DNA of 41,681 nt from an uncultured Oscillospiraceae bacterium (GTDB lineage: Bacteria; Bacillota; Clostridia; Oscillospirales; Oscillospiraceae), in the NCBI GenBank assembly GCA_910588455.1, contig CAJUPG010000007.1:1-41681 (forward strand), in the 5' to 3' direction. A program made the translations under genes and the position numbers. Within the stretch, counting starts at the first letter, position 1, and every line of letters starts with the position of its first letter. The notes below the pieces were generated by a model. It worked only from the letters and a program-made list of their open reading frames with translations. It was not told the origin of the DNA and ran no database searches. This document shows positions 23,042 to 30,378 of the stretch, piece after piece.

Positions 23042-24240
23042 AGGGCGGACGCTCCTTTCTTTACCATAGAGGCCGCCGCAAGCTGAAACAGCGCGGAAGC
23101 GGCGGCGATATAAAACACATACTGAACGCCCCAGGCGTCCCAGACCTGCCCCAGCAGGGGAGAGGCCAGAATGGCCATCACATGGTCCACGCTCAGGCCC
23201 ACGGAGAGAGTCCGGGTGACCTCACTGGGGTCCAGTGCGATGGAGCGCATCATGTAAGAATGGACCATGTTGAACTGCTCAAACAGCACACACAGGATAT
23301 AGGCGGCGAATACAAACCACACCAGGGGTCCCCGGGTCTCTCCGGTGAGCTGGGCCGCCAGCAGGCCCATGATGCAGAAGCTGGCGGCGATGTAGCCGGA
23401 TTCCAGCCACAGCATATTCCGCACCCCCAGCTTGTCCAGCATCCGGCCAATCCAGGGGGCGATGGCGCTGCCGGCCAGATGGACCACGATGGTCAACAGG
23501 GCTACGGTGTCCGCCCCCATCCCCAGAAGGTTGATGATGACCCAGGGGGCAAAGACGATTTTGATGCGCTTCTGACAGCCGTAGGCCAGGGTGACCATAT
23601 AATAGGGCAAATACTGCCGGCGGAACAGGAGCTTGTGGTTTTTCACTCCGTCTGTCTGCCTGACGGACAGGGCCATCAGTGCCAGCAGGACCACCGCGCC
23701 GGCAGTGGCGACGGCCCCCAGGGCAAAGGGCATGATCGTTTGGGTCTGGAAGCTGAAAAATCCGGAGCGGAAGCCAAAAAACACCAGCACCGCCGCCACC
23801 ATGCTGAACAGGGTGTACACGCCCTTGAACCGGCCCAGGGTGGCGCCCTCCCTGCCGTGCTCCGCCAAGTCCATGGAAATGGCGTCGTTCAGGGGCATGA
23901 ACAGGTGCATACCCAGGGAGTGGATGAACAGAAAGACCAGCATTACGCCGTAGCTGGGGCCGCACCAGCCCATGACGATCATGCCGGCCAGCACCAGAAG
24001 CTGGGCCGCAACGGACATCCAGAGGTTGCCCAGGCCCCCCAGTGCGGCCACCAGCACCATGCACAGAATGCCGGGGCTCTCCCGGGGGACCTCGATCAAT
24101 CCCCGCTGGACGGAGTCGATGTGAAACACCTCGTTAAAATAGTTGGAAAGGATGCTGTTGCCCAAGCCGTTGGCCAGGGCGGCCAAAGCCAATACGGCCA
24201 CAAAGATACGGACAGCCCAGCGCTGCTTCTCCGGCGGCAT
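23038..24240 (-). CDS. Major facilitator superfamily transporter of the mtnA operon
   Basis: 400-residue, twelve-segment MFS protein. Visible are the N-terminal helix ALAALANGLGNSILSNYFNEVF and a loop 2-3 region with an atypical motif A. It is first in the operon MFS-mtnA-aldolase and overlaps mtnA by 4 bases. By position it should move a substrate or product of the pathway (methylthioribose, 5-deoxyribose or an aldehyde-derived product). The direction is not known. ATG 24240 (MPPEKQRW) has AAGGAGG 8 bases upstream. The promoter must lie in the short gap shared with marR. Confidence 0.82.
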   Translation of the reverse strand: MPPEKQRWAVRIFVAVLALAALANGLGNSILSNYFNEVFHIDSVQRGLIEVPRESPGILCMVLVAALGGLGNLWMSVAAQLLVLAGMIVMGWCGPSYGVMLVFLFIHSLGMHLFMPLNDAISMDLAEHGREGATLGRFKGVYTLFSMVAAVLVFFGFRSGFFSFQTQTIMPFALGAVATAGAVVLLALMALSVRQTDGVKNHKLLFRRQYLPYYMVTLAYGCQKRIKIVFAPWVIINLLGMGADTVALLTIVVHLAGSAIAPWIGRMLDKLGVRNMLWLESGYIAASFCIMGLLAAQLTGETRGPLVWFVFAAYILCVLFEQFNMVHSYMMRSIALDPSEVTRTLSVGLSVDHVMAILASPLLGQVWDAWGVQYVFYIAAASALFQLAAASMVKKGASAL

Positions 24241-24254
24241 AAGTAGATTCCTCC

Positions 24255-24308
24255 TTGACAAACACAGATAGAACTGTTATAATCAAAACAGTTATTTTTA
24301 GAACGGTT
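24255..24308 (+). promoter_or_regulatory. Consensus marR promoter with MarR-like operator repeats
   Basis: TTGACA (24255-24260), 17-base spacer, TATAAT (24278-24283) with upstream TGT: a full consensus promoter. AACTGTT (24272-24278) and AACAGTT (24287-24293) are inverted around the -10. TAGAACTGTT (24269) recurs as TAGAACGGTT (24299). These are candidate binding sites for the MarR protein encoded at 24321 and could control the divergent MFS-mtnA operon too. Confidence 0.75.
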
Positions 24309-24320
24309 GGTGAGAGAACA

Positions 24321-24761
24321 ATGAATAGAAGCGAACAGATTTTATTGGGGATCAAGGACGCAAAAAACCTCTACGAGCGGCAGCTGGACCCTCTGGTGGA
24401 GGGCAGCGGCCTGTCAAAGCTGCAAATCGACGTGCTGCTCTTTTTGTACAACAACCCGGAGCACGACACAGCCCAGAGCGTGTGCAGTCTCCGGGGGCTG
24501 GCAAAGTCCAACGTGTCCAAGGGGGTGGACGGTCTGGTCCGACTGGGGCTTTTGGAGCGCCGGACCGACCCGGACAACCGCCGGACGGTCCGCCTGAAGC
24601 TGACAGACAAGGCGCTGCCGGTGGTCCGGGAGGGGGCGGCCTGCCAGGACAAATTTTTCCGGCAGCTGCTCCAGGGGATTTCCCCCGCAGAGATGGAAAC
24701 GGTCCAGAGGCTGTTTTCCCAAATACATGAAAATGTGAGAAAAGGCTTGGGAGGGCTTTAA
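24321..24761 (+). CDS. MarR family transcriptional regulator
   Basis: 146-residue winged-helix repressor: GLSKLQIDVLLFLYNNPEH then the recognition part LRGLAKSNVSKGVDGLVRLGLLERRTDPDNRRTVRLKLTDKA, the canonical MarR wing. MarR proteins release DNA on binding small, often aromatic or reactive, ligands. It is divergent from MFS-mtnA-aldolase and one base ahead of the TauE gene, so it likely controls both. ATG 24321 follows GGTGAGAG; the upstream in-frame region is the promoter. Confidence 0.93.
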   Translation: MNRSEQILLGIKDAKNLYERQLDPLVEGSGLSKLQIDVLLFLYNNPEHDTAQSVCSLRGLAKSNVSKGVDGLVRLGLLERRTDPDNRRTVRLKLTDKALPVVREGAACQDKFFRQLLQGISPAEMETVQRLFSQIHENVRKGLGGL

Positions 24762-24762
24762 T

Positions 24763-25539
24763 ATGTCTGGATTGTTTCTGATTTTGGTGTGCTTTTTTGC
24801 CGGAATGGGGGCGGGACTGGGCACCGGCTTTGCCGGAATGAGCGCCGCCGCCGTAATCTCGCCTATGCTGATAACGTTTTTGGATCTGCCTGCCTATCAG
24901 GCGGTGGGCATCGCCCTGGCCTCCGACGTGCTGGCCAGCGCAGCCTCCGCCTACACCTATGGAAAAAACAAAAACCTGGATGTGCGCAACGGCCTGCTGA
25001 TGATGGCCAGCGTACTGGTATTCACCATGCTGGGCAGCTACGGGGCCAGTTTGCTTCCCAATCAGACCATGGGGCGCTTTTCCACCTGCATGACCCTGTT
25101 TTTGGGCATTAAATTCATCGTCCGCCCGGTGATGACCACCAAGGAGGCCATGGCCTCTGCCTCTCCCAAAAAACGCGCCGCACAGTCGGTGCTCTGCGGC
25201 GCGCTGGTGGGGATGATTTGCGGTTTTGTGGGGGCCGGCGGAGGCATGATGATGCTCCTGGTCCTTACGTCGGTGCTGGGCTACGAGCTGAAAACCGCCG
25301 TGGGCACCAGTGTGTTCATCATGGCCTTTACGGCCTTCACCGGCGCGGCCTCCCACTTTTTCATTGGCGGCCCGCCGGACTGGACCGTTCTGGCCCTGTG
25401 CGTACTGTTCACCCTGCTGTGGGCGCAGGTGGCGGCCCGGTTTGCCAACAAGGCGGAGCCCATTGTGCTCAACCGGGCCACGGGCGTGGTGCTTGTAATC
25501 TTGGGGGCGGTGATTTTGGCGGTCAACTATTTGACCTAA
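24763..25539 (+). CDS. TauE/SafE family sulfite-exporter-like permease
   Basis: 258-residue membrane protein with two homologous halves of about four segments each. The repeated glycine-rich openings GAGLGTGFAGMSAAAVISPML and GFVGAGGGMMMLLVL are the TauE/SafE signature. The family moves sulfur-containing or organic anions (sulfite, sulfoacetate, others). It starts one base after the marR stop and is coupled to it. Next to an mtnA operon it may handle a sulfur product of methylthioadenosine breakdown; this is inference. Its stop overlaps the ftsK stop on the other strand (25536-25539), leaving no room for a terminator. Confidence 0.88.
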   Translation: MSGLFLILVCFFAGMGAGLGTGFAGMSAAAVISPMLITFLDLPAYQAVGIALASDVLASAASAYTYGKNKNLDVRNGLLMMASVLVFTMLGSYGASLLPNQTMGRFSTCMTLFLGIKFIVRPVMTTKEAMASASPKKRAAQSVLCGALVGMICGFVGAGGGMMMLLVLTSVLGYELKTAVGTSVFIMAFTAFTGAASHFFIGGPPDWTVLALCVLFTLLWAQVAARFANKAEPIVLNRATGVVLVILGAVILAVNYLT

Positions 25540-28199
25540 AATTCGTCCTCCTCCATATCCAGGGTAAAGGAGGGCTCCTCCGGTTCCGGGCTGAAGGAGG
25601 GGAGGGGGGCCGGGGCGGGCTCTGCCGTCATATCCTGGCGGAACTTCATCTCCTGCCACTGTTCCTTGGTGATGAGCAGCTGCCGGGGCTTGCTGCCCTC
25701 GAAGGGCCCCACGATGCCCTTTTCCTCCAGCTGGTCCACCAGACGGGCGGCCCGGGCATAGCCCAGCTTCAGCCGGCGCTGGAGCATGGAGGCAGATGCC
25801 TGTCCCGTCTCCACCACCACCTCGATAGCGGCGTCCAGCAGCTCGTCGTACTCATGGACCTCCTCCGGCGCGCTGCCGCCGGCGCCCTTGGAACCCCGTT
25901 CCTTTTCAGCGGCGTGCTGCTCAATCTCCTGGATGATGTCGTCGGAGTATTGGGCGGTGCCGCTGTTTTGCTTCACATAGTCCACTACCGCCGCCACCTC
26001 TGCGTCGGAGATGAAGCAGCCCTGGACCCGGGTGGGCTTGTTGGCGCCCAAGGGGTTATAGAGCATATCCCCCCGGCCCACCAGCTTTTCCGCCCCCTGG
26101 GTGTCCAGAATAATCCGGGACTCCATGGCGGAGGCCACAGCGAAGGCGATACGGCTGGGGATGTTGGCCTTCATCAGGCCGGTAATCACGTCGGCAGAGG
26201 GCCGCTGGGTGGCGATGACCAGGTGCATTCCGGCGGCGCGGCCCATCTGGGCCACCCGGCAGATGGATTCCTCCACCTCCTTGGCCGCCACCAGCATCAG
26301 GTCGGCCAGCTCGTCAATGACCACCACGATGCTGGGCATATGCTCCGCTTCGCCGGTGCGGGCGACCAGAGCGTTGTACTCCGACAGCTTGCGGACCCTC
26401 TGGTCGGCGAAGGTCCGATAGCGGCGCATCATTTCCGTCACCGCCCACTGGAGGGCCCCGGCGGCCTTTTTCGGGTCGGTGACCACGGGGATCAGCAGGT
26501 GGGGGATGCCGTCGTAGTTGCTCAGCTCCACCATTTTGGGGTCCACCATGATAAGGCGCACATCCCGGGGGCTGGATTTATACAGCAGGGAGATAATCAG
26601 GGAGTTGGTACACACGGATTTGCCGGAGCCGGTGGTGCCGGCCACCAGAAGGTGGGGCAGCTTGGCAATGTCCCCCACGATGGCCTGGCCGCTGATGTCC
26701 TTGCCCACGGCGAAGGAAACCTGGGATTCGCTGTTCTGGAACAGATCCGAGCTGATAACCGAGTGAATGCTCACCGGGGAGACCAGCTTGTTGGGGACTT
26801 CGATGCCCACCATGGAAATTTTGTCGGGAATGGGGGCGATGCGTACGCCGGAGGCCCCCAGGGCCAGGGCGATATCGTCGGCCAGGTTGGTAAGCTTGTT
26901 CAGACGGACCCCCTGGTCCATCTCCAGCTCATACCGGGTGACGGAGGGGCCCCGGACCACGTTGACGATGCTGGAGTTGATGCCGAAGGACTGGATGGTG
27001 TTGGTGAGCCGCTGGCGGTTGGCGTTGAGCTCCGCCAGGGCTTCGCCGCCGAAGTCGCCGCCGCCGGGCTTCAGCAGGGACAGGGGAGGATAGGGGTAGG
27101 GGGCGTCCTCGTCCTTCTGCTCCAGGCTCTGGGCGATGTCCCGGGCCACCTCCTCGGCGGCCTGGGCGGCCTCCTCCTTGGGGGAGATCTTTTTTGGCAC
27201 CGCCGGTTCCCGGATGATCTCGGGGACAGGGGGGGGCTCCGGCGCAGGTTCCGGTTCCGGAAGAAGCTCCGGCTCTGGAAGGGTGACTGCCGGCTCCGGC
27301 TGAGGCGCAGGTTCCGGTTCCGGCGGAGGGACGGGCTCCGGCTTTGGTATGGTGAGCACCTCGTCCGGAGCGGGCACCCGGGGCGTTTGGTCAAAGAGCT
27401 TTTTGGGGGGCTCCGGCGGGGGGGAGGCAGGCTCCTCCCGGGGCACCAGAGGACCGTCGTCCACAGGGATGTCGATGGCGGAGGGGCTGCGGCGGGGGGG
27501 CGGGGCCGGCTGGGCTGCGGCGGGACGGGATTTTTGGGTTTTGGGCGCTTTGGGAGCCCGCCGGGGGGCGGGAGCTTCTTCCTCTGGGATGTACTCATAC
27601 TCCGGGCGGTTGAAAATCCAGTCCGCCACATCCACCAGAGTCAGGTTAAACGCCCCCAGGCCCATGAGCAGGAAGGCAAACACGAACAGGATGGCCGCGC
27701 CAATCTGGCTGAAAATTTTCACGCCGCACTGGGCCAGCAGGCCGCCGATCACGCCGCCGGTGCTCACGTCCAGACCGGTGGCCCAGAGGGTTTTGAGCAG
27801 TTCCCCGTCCCATGGCAGGGGCTCCAGGATGACCAGGCTGTGCATGATGCAGGAGAAAACCAGGGGGAGGGTCAGGGCGCAGACGGTCCGGGCCAGAATG
27901 GGCCGCCCCCGGTGGAAAAACAGGATGTAGCTGGCCAGCAGCAGGGCGGGCACGGACAGCCAGAAGCCAAAGCCCAGCAGACCTTTGAGCAGGTTGCTGA
28001 AGAAGTGGATAAAAATGGCCTCACTGGGGAAGAAACCCAGAACCGAAAAGACCGCCAGCATCAGGCAGACCGCCGCCCCCGCTTCCCGCCGGATGGGAGG
28101 GGACTGGGGGGCGGTTTTTTTGCGGCTTCGGGAGCTGGAGGAACTCCGGGAGGTAGATTTGGAGGCGGAACGCTTGCCGCCGGTGGATTTTGTTGCCAT
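25536..28199 (-). CDS. ftsK: FtsK/SpoIIIE family DNA translocase
   Basis: 887-residue translocase. A basic serine-rich N-terminus is followed by four or five transmembrane segments (about 40-190), then a long proline/glutamate-rich linker (about 205-380). The motor domain has Walker A GTTGSGKSV (about 519-527) and Walker B VVVIDELADLMLVA (about 624-637). The C-terminal winged-helix gamma domain (about 800-870, ASASMLQRRLKLGYARAARLVDQLEEKGIVGP) reads KOPS/SRS sequences. It pumps chromosomal DNA at the division or sporulation septum. No second copy is visible here to tell SpoIIIE from FtsK roles. The minus-strand gene follows uppP after 24 bases. Confidence 0.95.
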   Translation of the reverse strand: MATKSTGGKRSASKSTSRSSSSSRSRKKTAPQSPPIRREAGAAVCLMLAVFSVLGFFPSEAIFIHFFSNLLKGLLGFGFWLSVPALLLASYILFFHRGRPILARTVCALTLPLVFSCIMHSLVILEPLPWDGELLKTLWATGLDVSTGGVIGGLLAQCGVKIFSQIGAAILFVFAFLLMGLGAFNLTLVDVADWIFNRPEYEYIPEEEAPAPRRAPKAPKTQKSRPAAAQPAPPPRRSPSAIDIPVDDGPLVPREEPASPPPEPPKKLFDQTPRVPAPDEVLTIPKPEPVPPPEPEPAPQPEPAVTLPEPELLPEPEPAPEPPPVPEIIREPAVPKKISPKEEAAQAAEEVARDIAQSLEQKDEDAPYPYPPLSLLKPGGGDFGGEALAELNANRQRLTNTIQSFGINSSIVNVVRGPSVTRYELEMDQGVRLNKLTNLADDIALALGASGVRIAPIPDKISMVGIEVPNKLVSPVSIHSVISSDLFQNSESQVSFAVGKDISGQAIVGDIAKLPHLLVAGTTGSGKSVCTNSLIISLLYKSSPRDVRLIMVDPKMVELSNYDGIPHLLIPVVTDPKKAAGALQWAVTEMMRRYRTFADQRVRKLSEYNALVARTGEAEHMPSIVVVIDELADLMLVAAKEVEESICRVAQMGRAAGMHLVIATQRPSADVITGLMKANIPSRIAFAVASAMESRIILDTQGAEKLVGRGDMLYNPLGANKPTRVQGCFISDAEVAAVVDYVKQNSGTAQYSDDIIQEIEQHAAEKERGSKGAGGSAPEEVHEYDELLDAAIEVVVETGQASASMLQRRLKLGYARAARLVDQLEEKGIVGPFEGSKPRQLLITKEQWQEMKFRQDMTAEPAPAPLPSFSPEPEEPSFTLDMEEDEF

Positions 28200-28223
28200 G
28201 TCTCTTTCGTTCCTTTCCGGGGA

Positions 28224-29078
28224 TCAAGTAGTGGGGATGAACTGGAAGTCCAGGGCGGCGCCCAGCAGGGACAGCGCCCCCGCCGCCCAGCAGTAGTAGG
28301 CGAACAGGCCGAATTTGCCCTTGTCCGAGAGCAGCTTGACCAGATGGATGGAGAAATAGCCCACCACGGCGGCAATTACCATGCCCGTGAAATAGATGGG
28401 CAGCAGCTCCGGGTTTATGCCCCCCTCCTCCTTCAGTACGTCCAGGACCTCCAGCAAGGTGGCCCCCAGCACGGCGGGGAGGGAGAGCAGGAAGGAGAAG
28501 CGCACGGCAAACTGCCGCTGGAAGCCCAGGGCCATCCCGGCGCAGATGGTGGAGCCGGACCGGGAGATGCCGGGGATGGTGGCGAAGCCCTGGGCCACGC
28601 CCACAAGGAGCACATCGACTAAGGTGGCGCTGCGCTCGGTTTTCCGGCCCCGGGGGAGCCGGTCGGAGAAAAACAGGATACAGCCGGTCACCAGAAGGGC
28701 GCAGCTAACGAAAATGGGGCTGCTGCCCAGGGCCTCCACCTGGTCCTTAATGAGCATCACCGCAAACAGGGGCAGGGTACCGATGATCAGCAGCAGCACC
28801 AGCCGCCGGGCGGGGGGAGGGCTGCCCGCCTGGGGGGTACGGGAGAATAAATCGCCGAAAAAGCGGAAAAATTCCACGATCATTTCCCAGATGTCCCGCC
28901 AGTAGACCACGCACACGGCCAGAAGGGTGGCGAAGTGGAGGAGGATATTTAATAAAGTGTCCGGCTCCTGAAGGCCGAAGAAATGCTGGAAGAGGGTCAG
29001 ATGGCCGGAGCTGGAGATGGGCAGAAATTCGGCCACGCCCTGGACAAAGCCCAGGATGGCGGAGAGTAAATACGTCAA
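28224..29078 (-). CDS. uppP: Undecaprenyl-diphosphate phosphatase (TTG start)
   Basis: 284-residue BacA-type membrane phosphatase that recycles the lipid carrier for peptidoglycan. The active-site motifs are present: QGVAEFLPISSSGH near the N-terminus and PGISRSGST in the second half. The start is the unusual TTG at 29078, with GGGAGG 9 bases upstream; no ATG fits the family's N-terminus. It also gives basal bacitracin resistance in other bacteria. It is upstream of ftsK on the same strand. Confidence 0.94.
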   Translation of the reverse strand: MTYLLSAILGFVQGVAEFLPISSSGHLTLFQHFFGLQEPDTLLNILLHFATLLAVCVVYWRDIWEMIVEFFRFFGDLFSRTPQAGSPPPARRLVLLLIIGTLPLFAVMLIKDQVEALGSSPIFVSCALLVTGCILFFSDRLPRGRKTERSATLVDVLLVGVAQGFATIPGISRSGSTICAGMALGFQRQFAVRFSFLLSLPAVLGATLLEVLDVLKEEGGINPELLPIYFTGMVIAAVVGYFSIHLVKLLSDKGKFGLFAYYCWAAGALSLLGAALDFQFIPTT

Positions 29079-29183
29079 AACAGAGTACCTCCCAATGGCA
29101 AGACTGAAAAATGGACACTGCTACTATATTAGCACAACCGGGAAAACAATTCCAGTCTTTTTCCGGCCGGCGGGGCGGTAATT

Positions 29184-29477
29184 TTACAAATCCTCCGGGC
29201 CGTCCATTGCCAGCAGCTCCCGGGAGAGGGTCATACCCAAATGGAAGCCGTTGAGAAAGCCCTGGTGCTCATAGTTCCGGCAGGAGGAGGACCATATATT
29301 CCAGATGGGAAGGGCCTGCTCTTCGGAAAGACCGGTACAGCGCAGGATTTCTTGCATATGAGCCTGGGAGCGCCGGGCCTCTTCAACGCTGCGATGCAGC
29401 TCGCGCAGGTCCATGCCGGGCTCCAGCAGATCGTTGTCCAGACTTACGGCGTAAAAAAGTCGATTTAACAATTCCAT
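29184..29477 (-). CDS. Small protein resembling DUF6809
   Basis: 97-residue protein, mostly helical: MELLNRLFYAVSLDND, then RELHRSVEEARRSQAHMQEILRCTG and a C-terminal YEHQGFLNGFHLGMTLSREL. Short proteins with this N-terminal LYxG-like block and GFxLGxxLxxEL end occur widely in Clostridia (DUF6809 group); the match is from memory. Its AAGGAGG ribosome site lies inside the repeat at 29481-29545. A decayed copy of its first codons (ATAGAACTGTTGAATCG, 14 of 17 matching) is found next to the second repeat at 29877-29893. No function is known. Confidence 0.7.
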   Translation of the reverse strand: MELLNRLFYAVSLDNDLLEPGMDLRELHRSVEEARRSQAHMQEILRCTGLSEEQALPIWNIWSSSCRNYEHQGFLNGFHLGMTLSRELLAMDGPEDL

Positions 29478-29545
29478 AAAAACCTCCTTGATTTTCCCCG
29501 GGAGGTTTGATAGAATGGATTTATCAAGCCTCCGGGTTTGGTGTC
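29461..29545 (+). repeat. Direct repeat copy 1 (65-bp core at 29481-29545)
   Basis: The 65-base core is 63/65 identical to 29896-29960. It carries a plus-strand promoter, TTGATT (29488-29493), 17 bases, TGa-TAGAAT (29511-29516), and on the minus strand the ribosome site of the gene at 29184-29477. Weaker similarity extends 20 bases left into that gene's first codons. Confidence 0.93.
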
Positions 29546-29594
29546 CAGGGTTTCGTTTGTCTCGTGGTGGGAGGGCGAAACCCTGTTATTCTTT
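29523..29594 (+). ncRNA. Candidate small RNA 1 (convergent with RHH gene 1)
   Basis: Transcription from the repeat promoter would start near 29523. It would run through a C-rich 5' part (CAAGCCTCCGGG) into a hairpin CAGGGTTTCG/CGAAACCCTG (29546-29585) followed by TTATTCTTT. The predicted RNA is about 72 nucleotides. Its 3' end overlaps the stop codon region of the minus-strand RHH gene (29586), so it is antisense to that message's tail. Its CCUCC could pair with Shine-Dalgarno sequences. Predicted from signals only. Confidence 0.5.
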
Positions 29595-29771
29595 GCGGGT
29601 CAGCTTTTTATGGAGATCGTCAACCATTTCCTCAAACAAATCGACCTTTGATTTTCCAGAAATTTTTTTGCATTCTTCAAACTGATCCACGGTCTCTTGT
29701 GTTACCCGGAATCCGATTTGTGCGTCTTTACGACTCTCTCCAATAATAGGCCGCCCCGTCCGCGGGGACAT
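29586..29771 (-). CDS. Ribbon-helix-helix (Arc/CopG-like) protein 1
   Basis: 61-residue protein, MSPRTGRPIIGESRKDAQIGFRVTQETVDQFEECKKI ... VDLFEEMVDDLHKK split across a beta strand and two helices. The QIGFRVTQETVDQF stretch is the DNA-contact strand and first helix of the ribbon-helix-helix fold. ATG 29771 follows GAGGTG by 6 bases. It is homologous to the 54-residue protein at 29999-30163 (shared PxTGRP, RVTQ). Both likely bind DNA as dimers. It has its own promoter (29829-29801). Confidence 0.8.
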   Translation of the reverse strand: MSPRTGRPIIGESRKDAQIGFRVTQETVDQFEECKKISGKSKVDLFEEMVDDLHKKLTRKE

Positions 29772-29800
29772 AATCATCACCTCACTTTTGCTTATACAAT

Positions 29801-29829
29801 AATACAATATATGTTAAAGCAAAAGTCAA
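29801..29829 (-). promoter_or_regulatory. Promoter of RHH gene 1
   Basis: Minus strand TTGACT (29829-29824), 17-base spacer, TGTATT (29806-29801). TTGCTT and AAGCAA are inverted around the -10 (about 29788-29822) and may be an operator for the RHH protein. Confidence 0.6.
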
Positions 29830-29876
29830 GATATTTACGTGAAAATTAAATGGCATAGGATTTTTCCCAAGACTTC

Positions 29877-29960
29877 CGATTCAACAGTTCTATCAAACCT
29901 CCTTGATTTTCCCGGGGAGGTTTGATAGAATAGATTTATCAAGCCTCCGGGTTTGGTGTC
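29877..29960 (+). repeat. Direct repeat copy 2 (65-bp core at 29896-29960)
   Basis: Second copy of the repeat with the same internal plus-strand promoter: TTGATT (29903-29908), 17 bases, TGa-TAGAAT (29926-29931). Here the left arm forms a perfect 15-base inverted repeat, TTCTATCAAACCTCC/GGAGGTTTGATAGAA. The flanking 29877-29893 is a decayed start of a DUF6809-like gene. Confidence 0.93.
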
Positions 29961-30006
29961 AGAGTTCCGGTGGTGACTTGCTATGGTCGCCGGAACTCTT
30001 ATTTTT
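29938..30006 (+). ncRNA. Candidate small RNA 2 (convergent with RHH gene 2)
   Basis: Predicted start near 29938 from the repeat promoter. The first ~23 nucleotides match small RNA 1. It then has a different hairpin (AGAGTTCCGG/CCGGAACTCT, 29961-29999, with an inner GGTGAC/GTCGCC pair) and a TATTTTT tail, about 70 nucleotides. The tail overlaps the stop of the RHH gene at 29999. It is a paralogue of the RNA at 29523: same 5' end and layout, private hairpin sequence. Confidence 0.5.
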
Positions 30007-30163
30007 GATCCGCTTCAATTCCCAATTTTATCAAATCCAAACAGGTTTTCTTTGATTTTTTGCAATGTTCCATAATTTCTTCCTTTTCATTTTGAGTTAC
30101 TCTTATGTGAATACTTGCATTTCTGGGATTTTCGATTGGCGGTCTTCCAGTTTTGGGCGGCAC
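29999..30163 (-). CDS. Ribbon-helix-helix protein 2 (GTG start)
   Basis: 54-residue protein in the minus strand starting at GTG 30163, with GAGGTG about 6 bases upstream. It reads VPPKTGRPPIENPRNAS, IHIRVTQNEKEEIMEHCKK, then CLDLIKLGIEADQK. This is the same layout as the protein at 29586-29771, with the RVTQ strand and two helices. It has a strong promoter at 30224-30196. An ATG one base pair out of register (30165 frame) leads quickly to a stop, so GTG is the only sensible start. Likely DNA-binding; target unknown. Confidence 0.75.
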   Translation of the reverse strand: MPPKTGRPPIENPRNASIHIRVTQNEKEEIMEHCKKSKKTCLDLIKLGIEADQK

Positions 30164-30195
30164 ATCTTCACCTCACTTTCTGCGTCCGCAAAATG

Positions 30196-30224
30196 ATTAT
30201 ATTATTGCGGCCTCAAAAAGTCAA
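30196..30224 (-). promoter_or_regulatory. Promoter of RHH gene 2
   Basis: Minus strand TTGACT (30224-30219), 17-base spacer, TATAAT (30201-30196). CCGCAA/TTGCGG are inverted 13 bases apart around the -10 (30187-30210), a possible operator. Confidence 0.75.
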
Positions 30225-30254
30225 GAGGTTTTTGAAGAATTTGAAATGAAGGCA

Positions 30255-30283
30255 TTGACAGAGCATTGTTTACAGCCTATAAT
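30255..30283 (+). promoter_or_regulatory. Consensus promoter with no protein gene downstream
   Basis: TTGACA (30255-30260), 17-base spacer, TATAAT (30278-30283), a perfect sigma-A consensus. Only a short region ending at a strong terminator (30339-30378) follows. Confidence 0.85.
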
Positions 30284-30289
30284 GAGCAT

Positions 30290-30378
30290 GAAAAGGCGCT
30301 GCGGCAAGCGGTTAGCCCATAAGGTTATCTAGTTCAAAAAGGAACCGTCACCTGCCGGGGTGGCGGTCCTTGCTTTTT
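30290..30378 (+). ncRNA. Candidate antisense RNA of a type I toxin-antitoxin-like locus
   Basis: A roughly 89-nucleotide RNA is predicted from the consensus promoter to the hairpin AAGGAACCGTCACC/GGTGGCGGTCCTT (30339-30371) with a five-T tail (30374-30378). It has no convincing reading frame with a ribosome site. Its 3' third is complementary to the last codons, stop and terminator of the minus-strand peptide gene at 30348-30431. The hairpin has T-tracts on both strands, so both transcripts end there. This is the geometry of txpA/ratA and bsrG/SR4-type pairs. Confidence 0.55.
30339..30378. terminator. Shared bidirectional terminator
   Basis: Stem of about 13 pairs with a CCGG-containing loop. 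On the plus strand it is followed by GCTTTTT, on the minus strand by TTTTTGA. It terminates the short RNA and the peptide message that converge here. Confidence 0.8.

Noticed and set aside
25218..28622. Very long open frame on the plus strand (over 1100 codons)
   Set aside because: It lies opposite ftsK and uppP. The long openness comes from high GC at third positions; its product is low-complexity and it has no ribosome site.
29461..29960. Pair of repeats as a CRISPR array or transposon ends
   Set aside because: Only two copies about 415 bases apart, with genes rather than spacers between. They are direct, not inverted, and no transposase or cas gene is present.
30283..30333. Short plus-strand frame MSMKRRCGKRLAHKVI
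   Set aside because: Its first ATG overlaps the -10 box and the second is upstream of the predicted transcript start, with no ribosome site, so the RNA is called non-coding.
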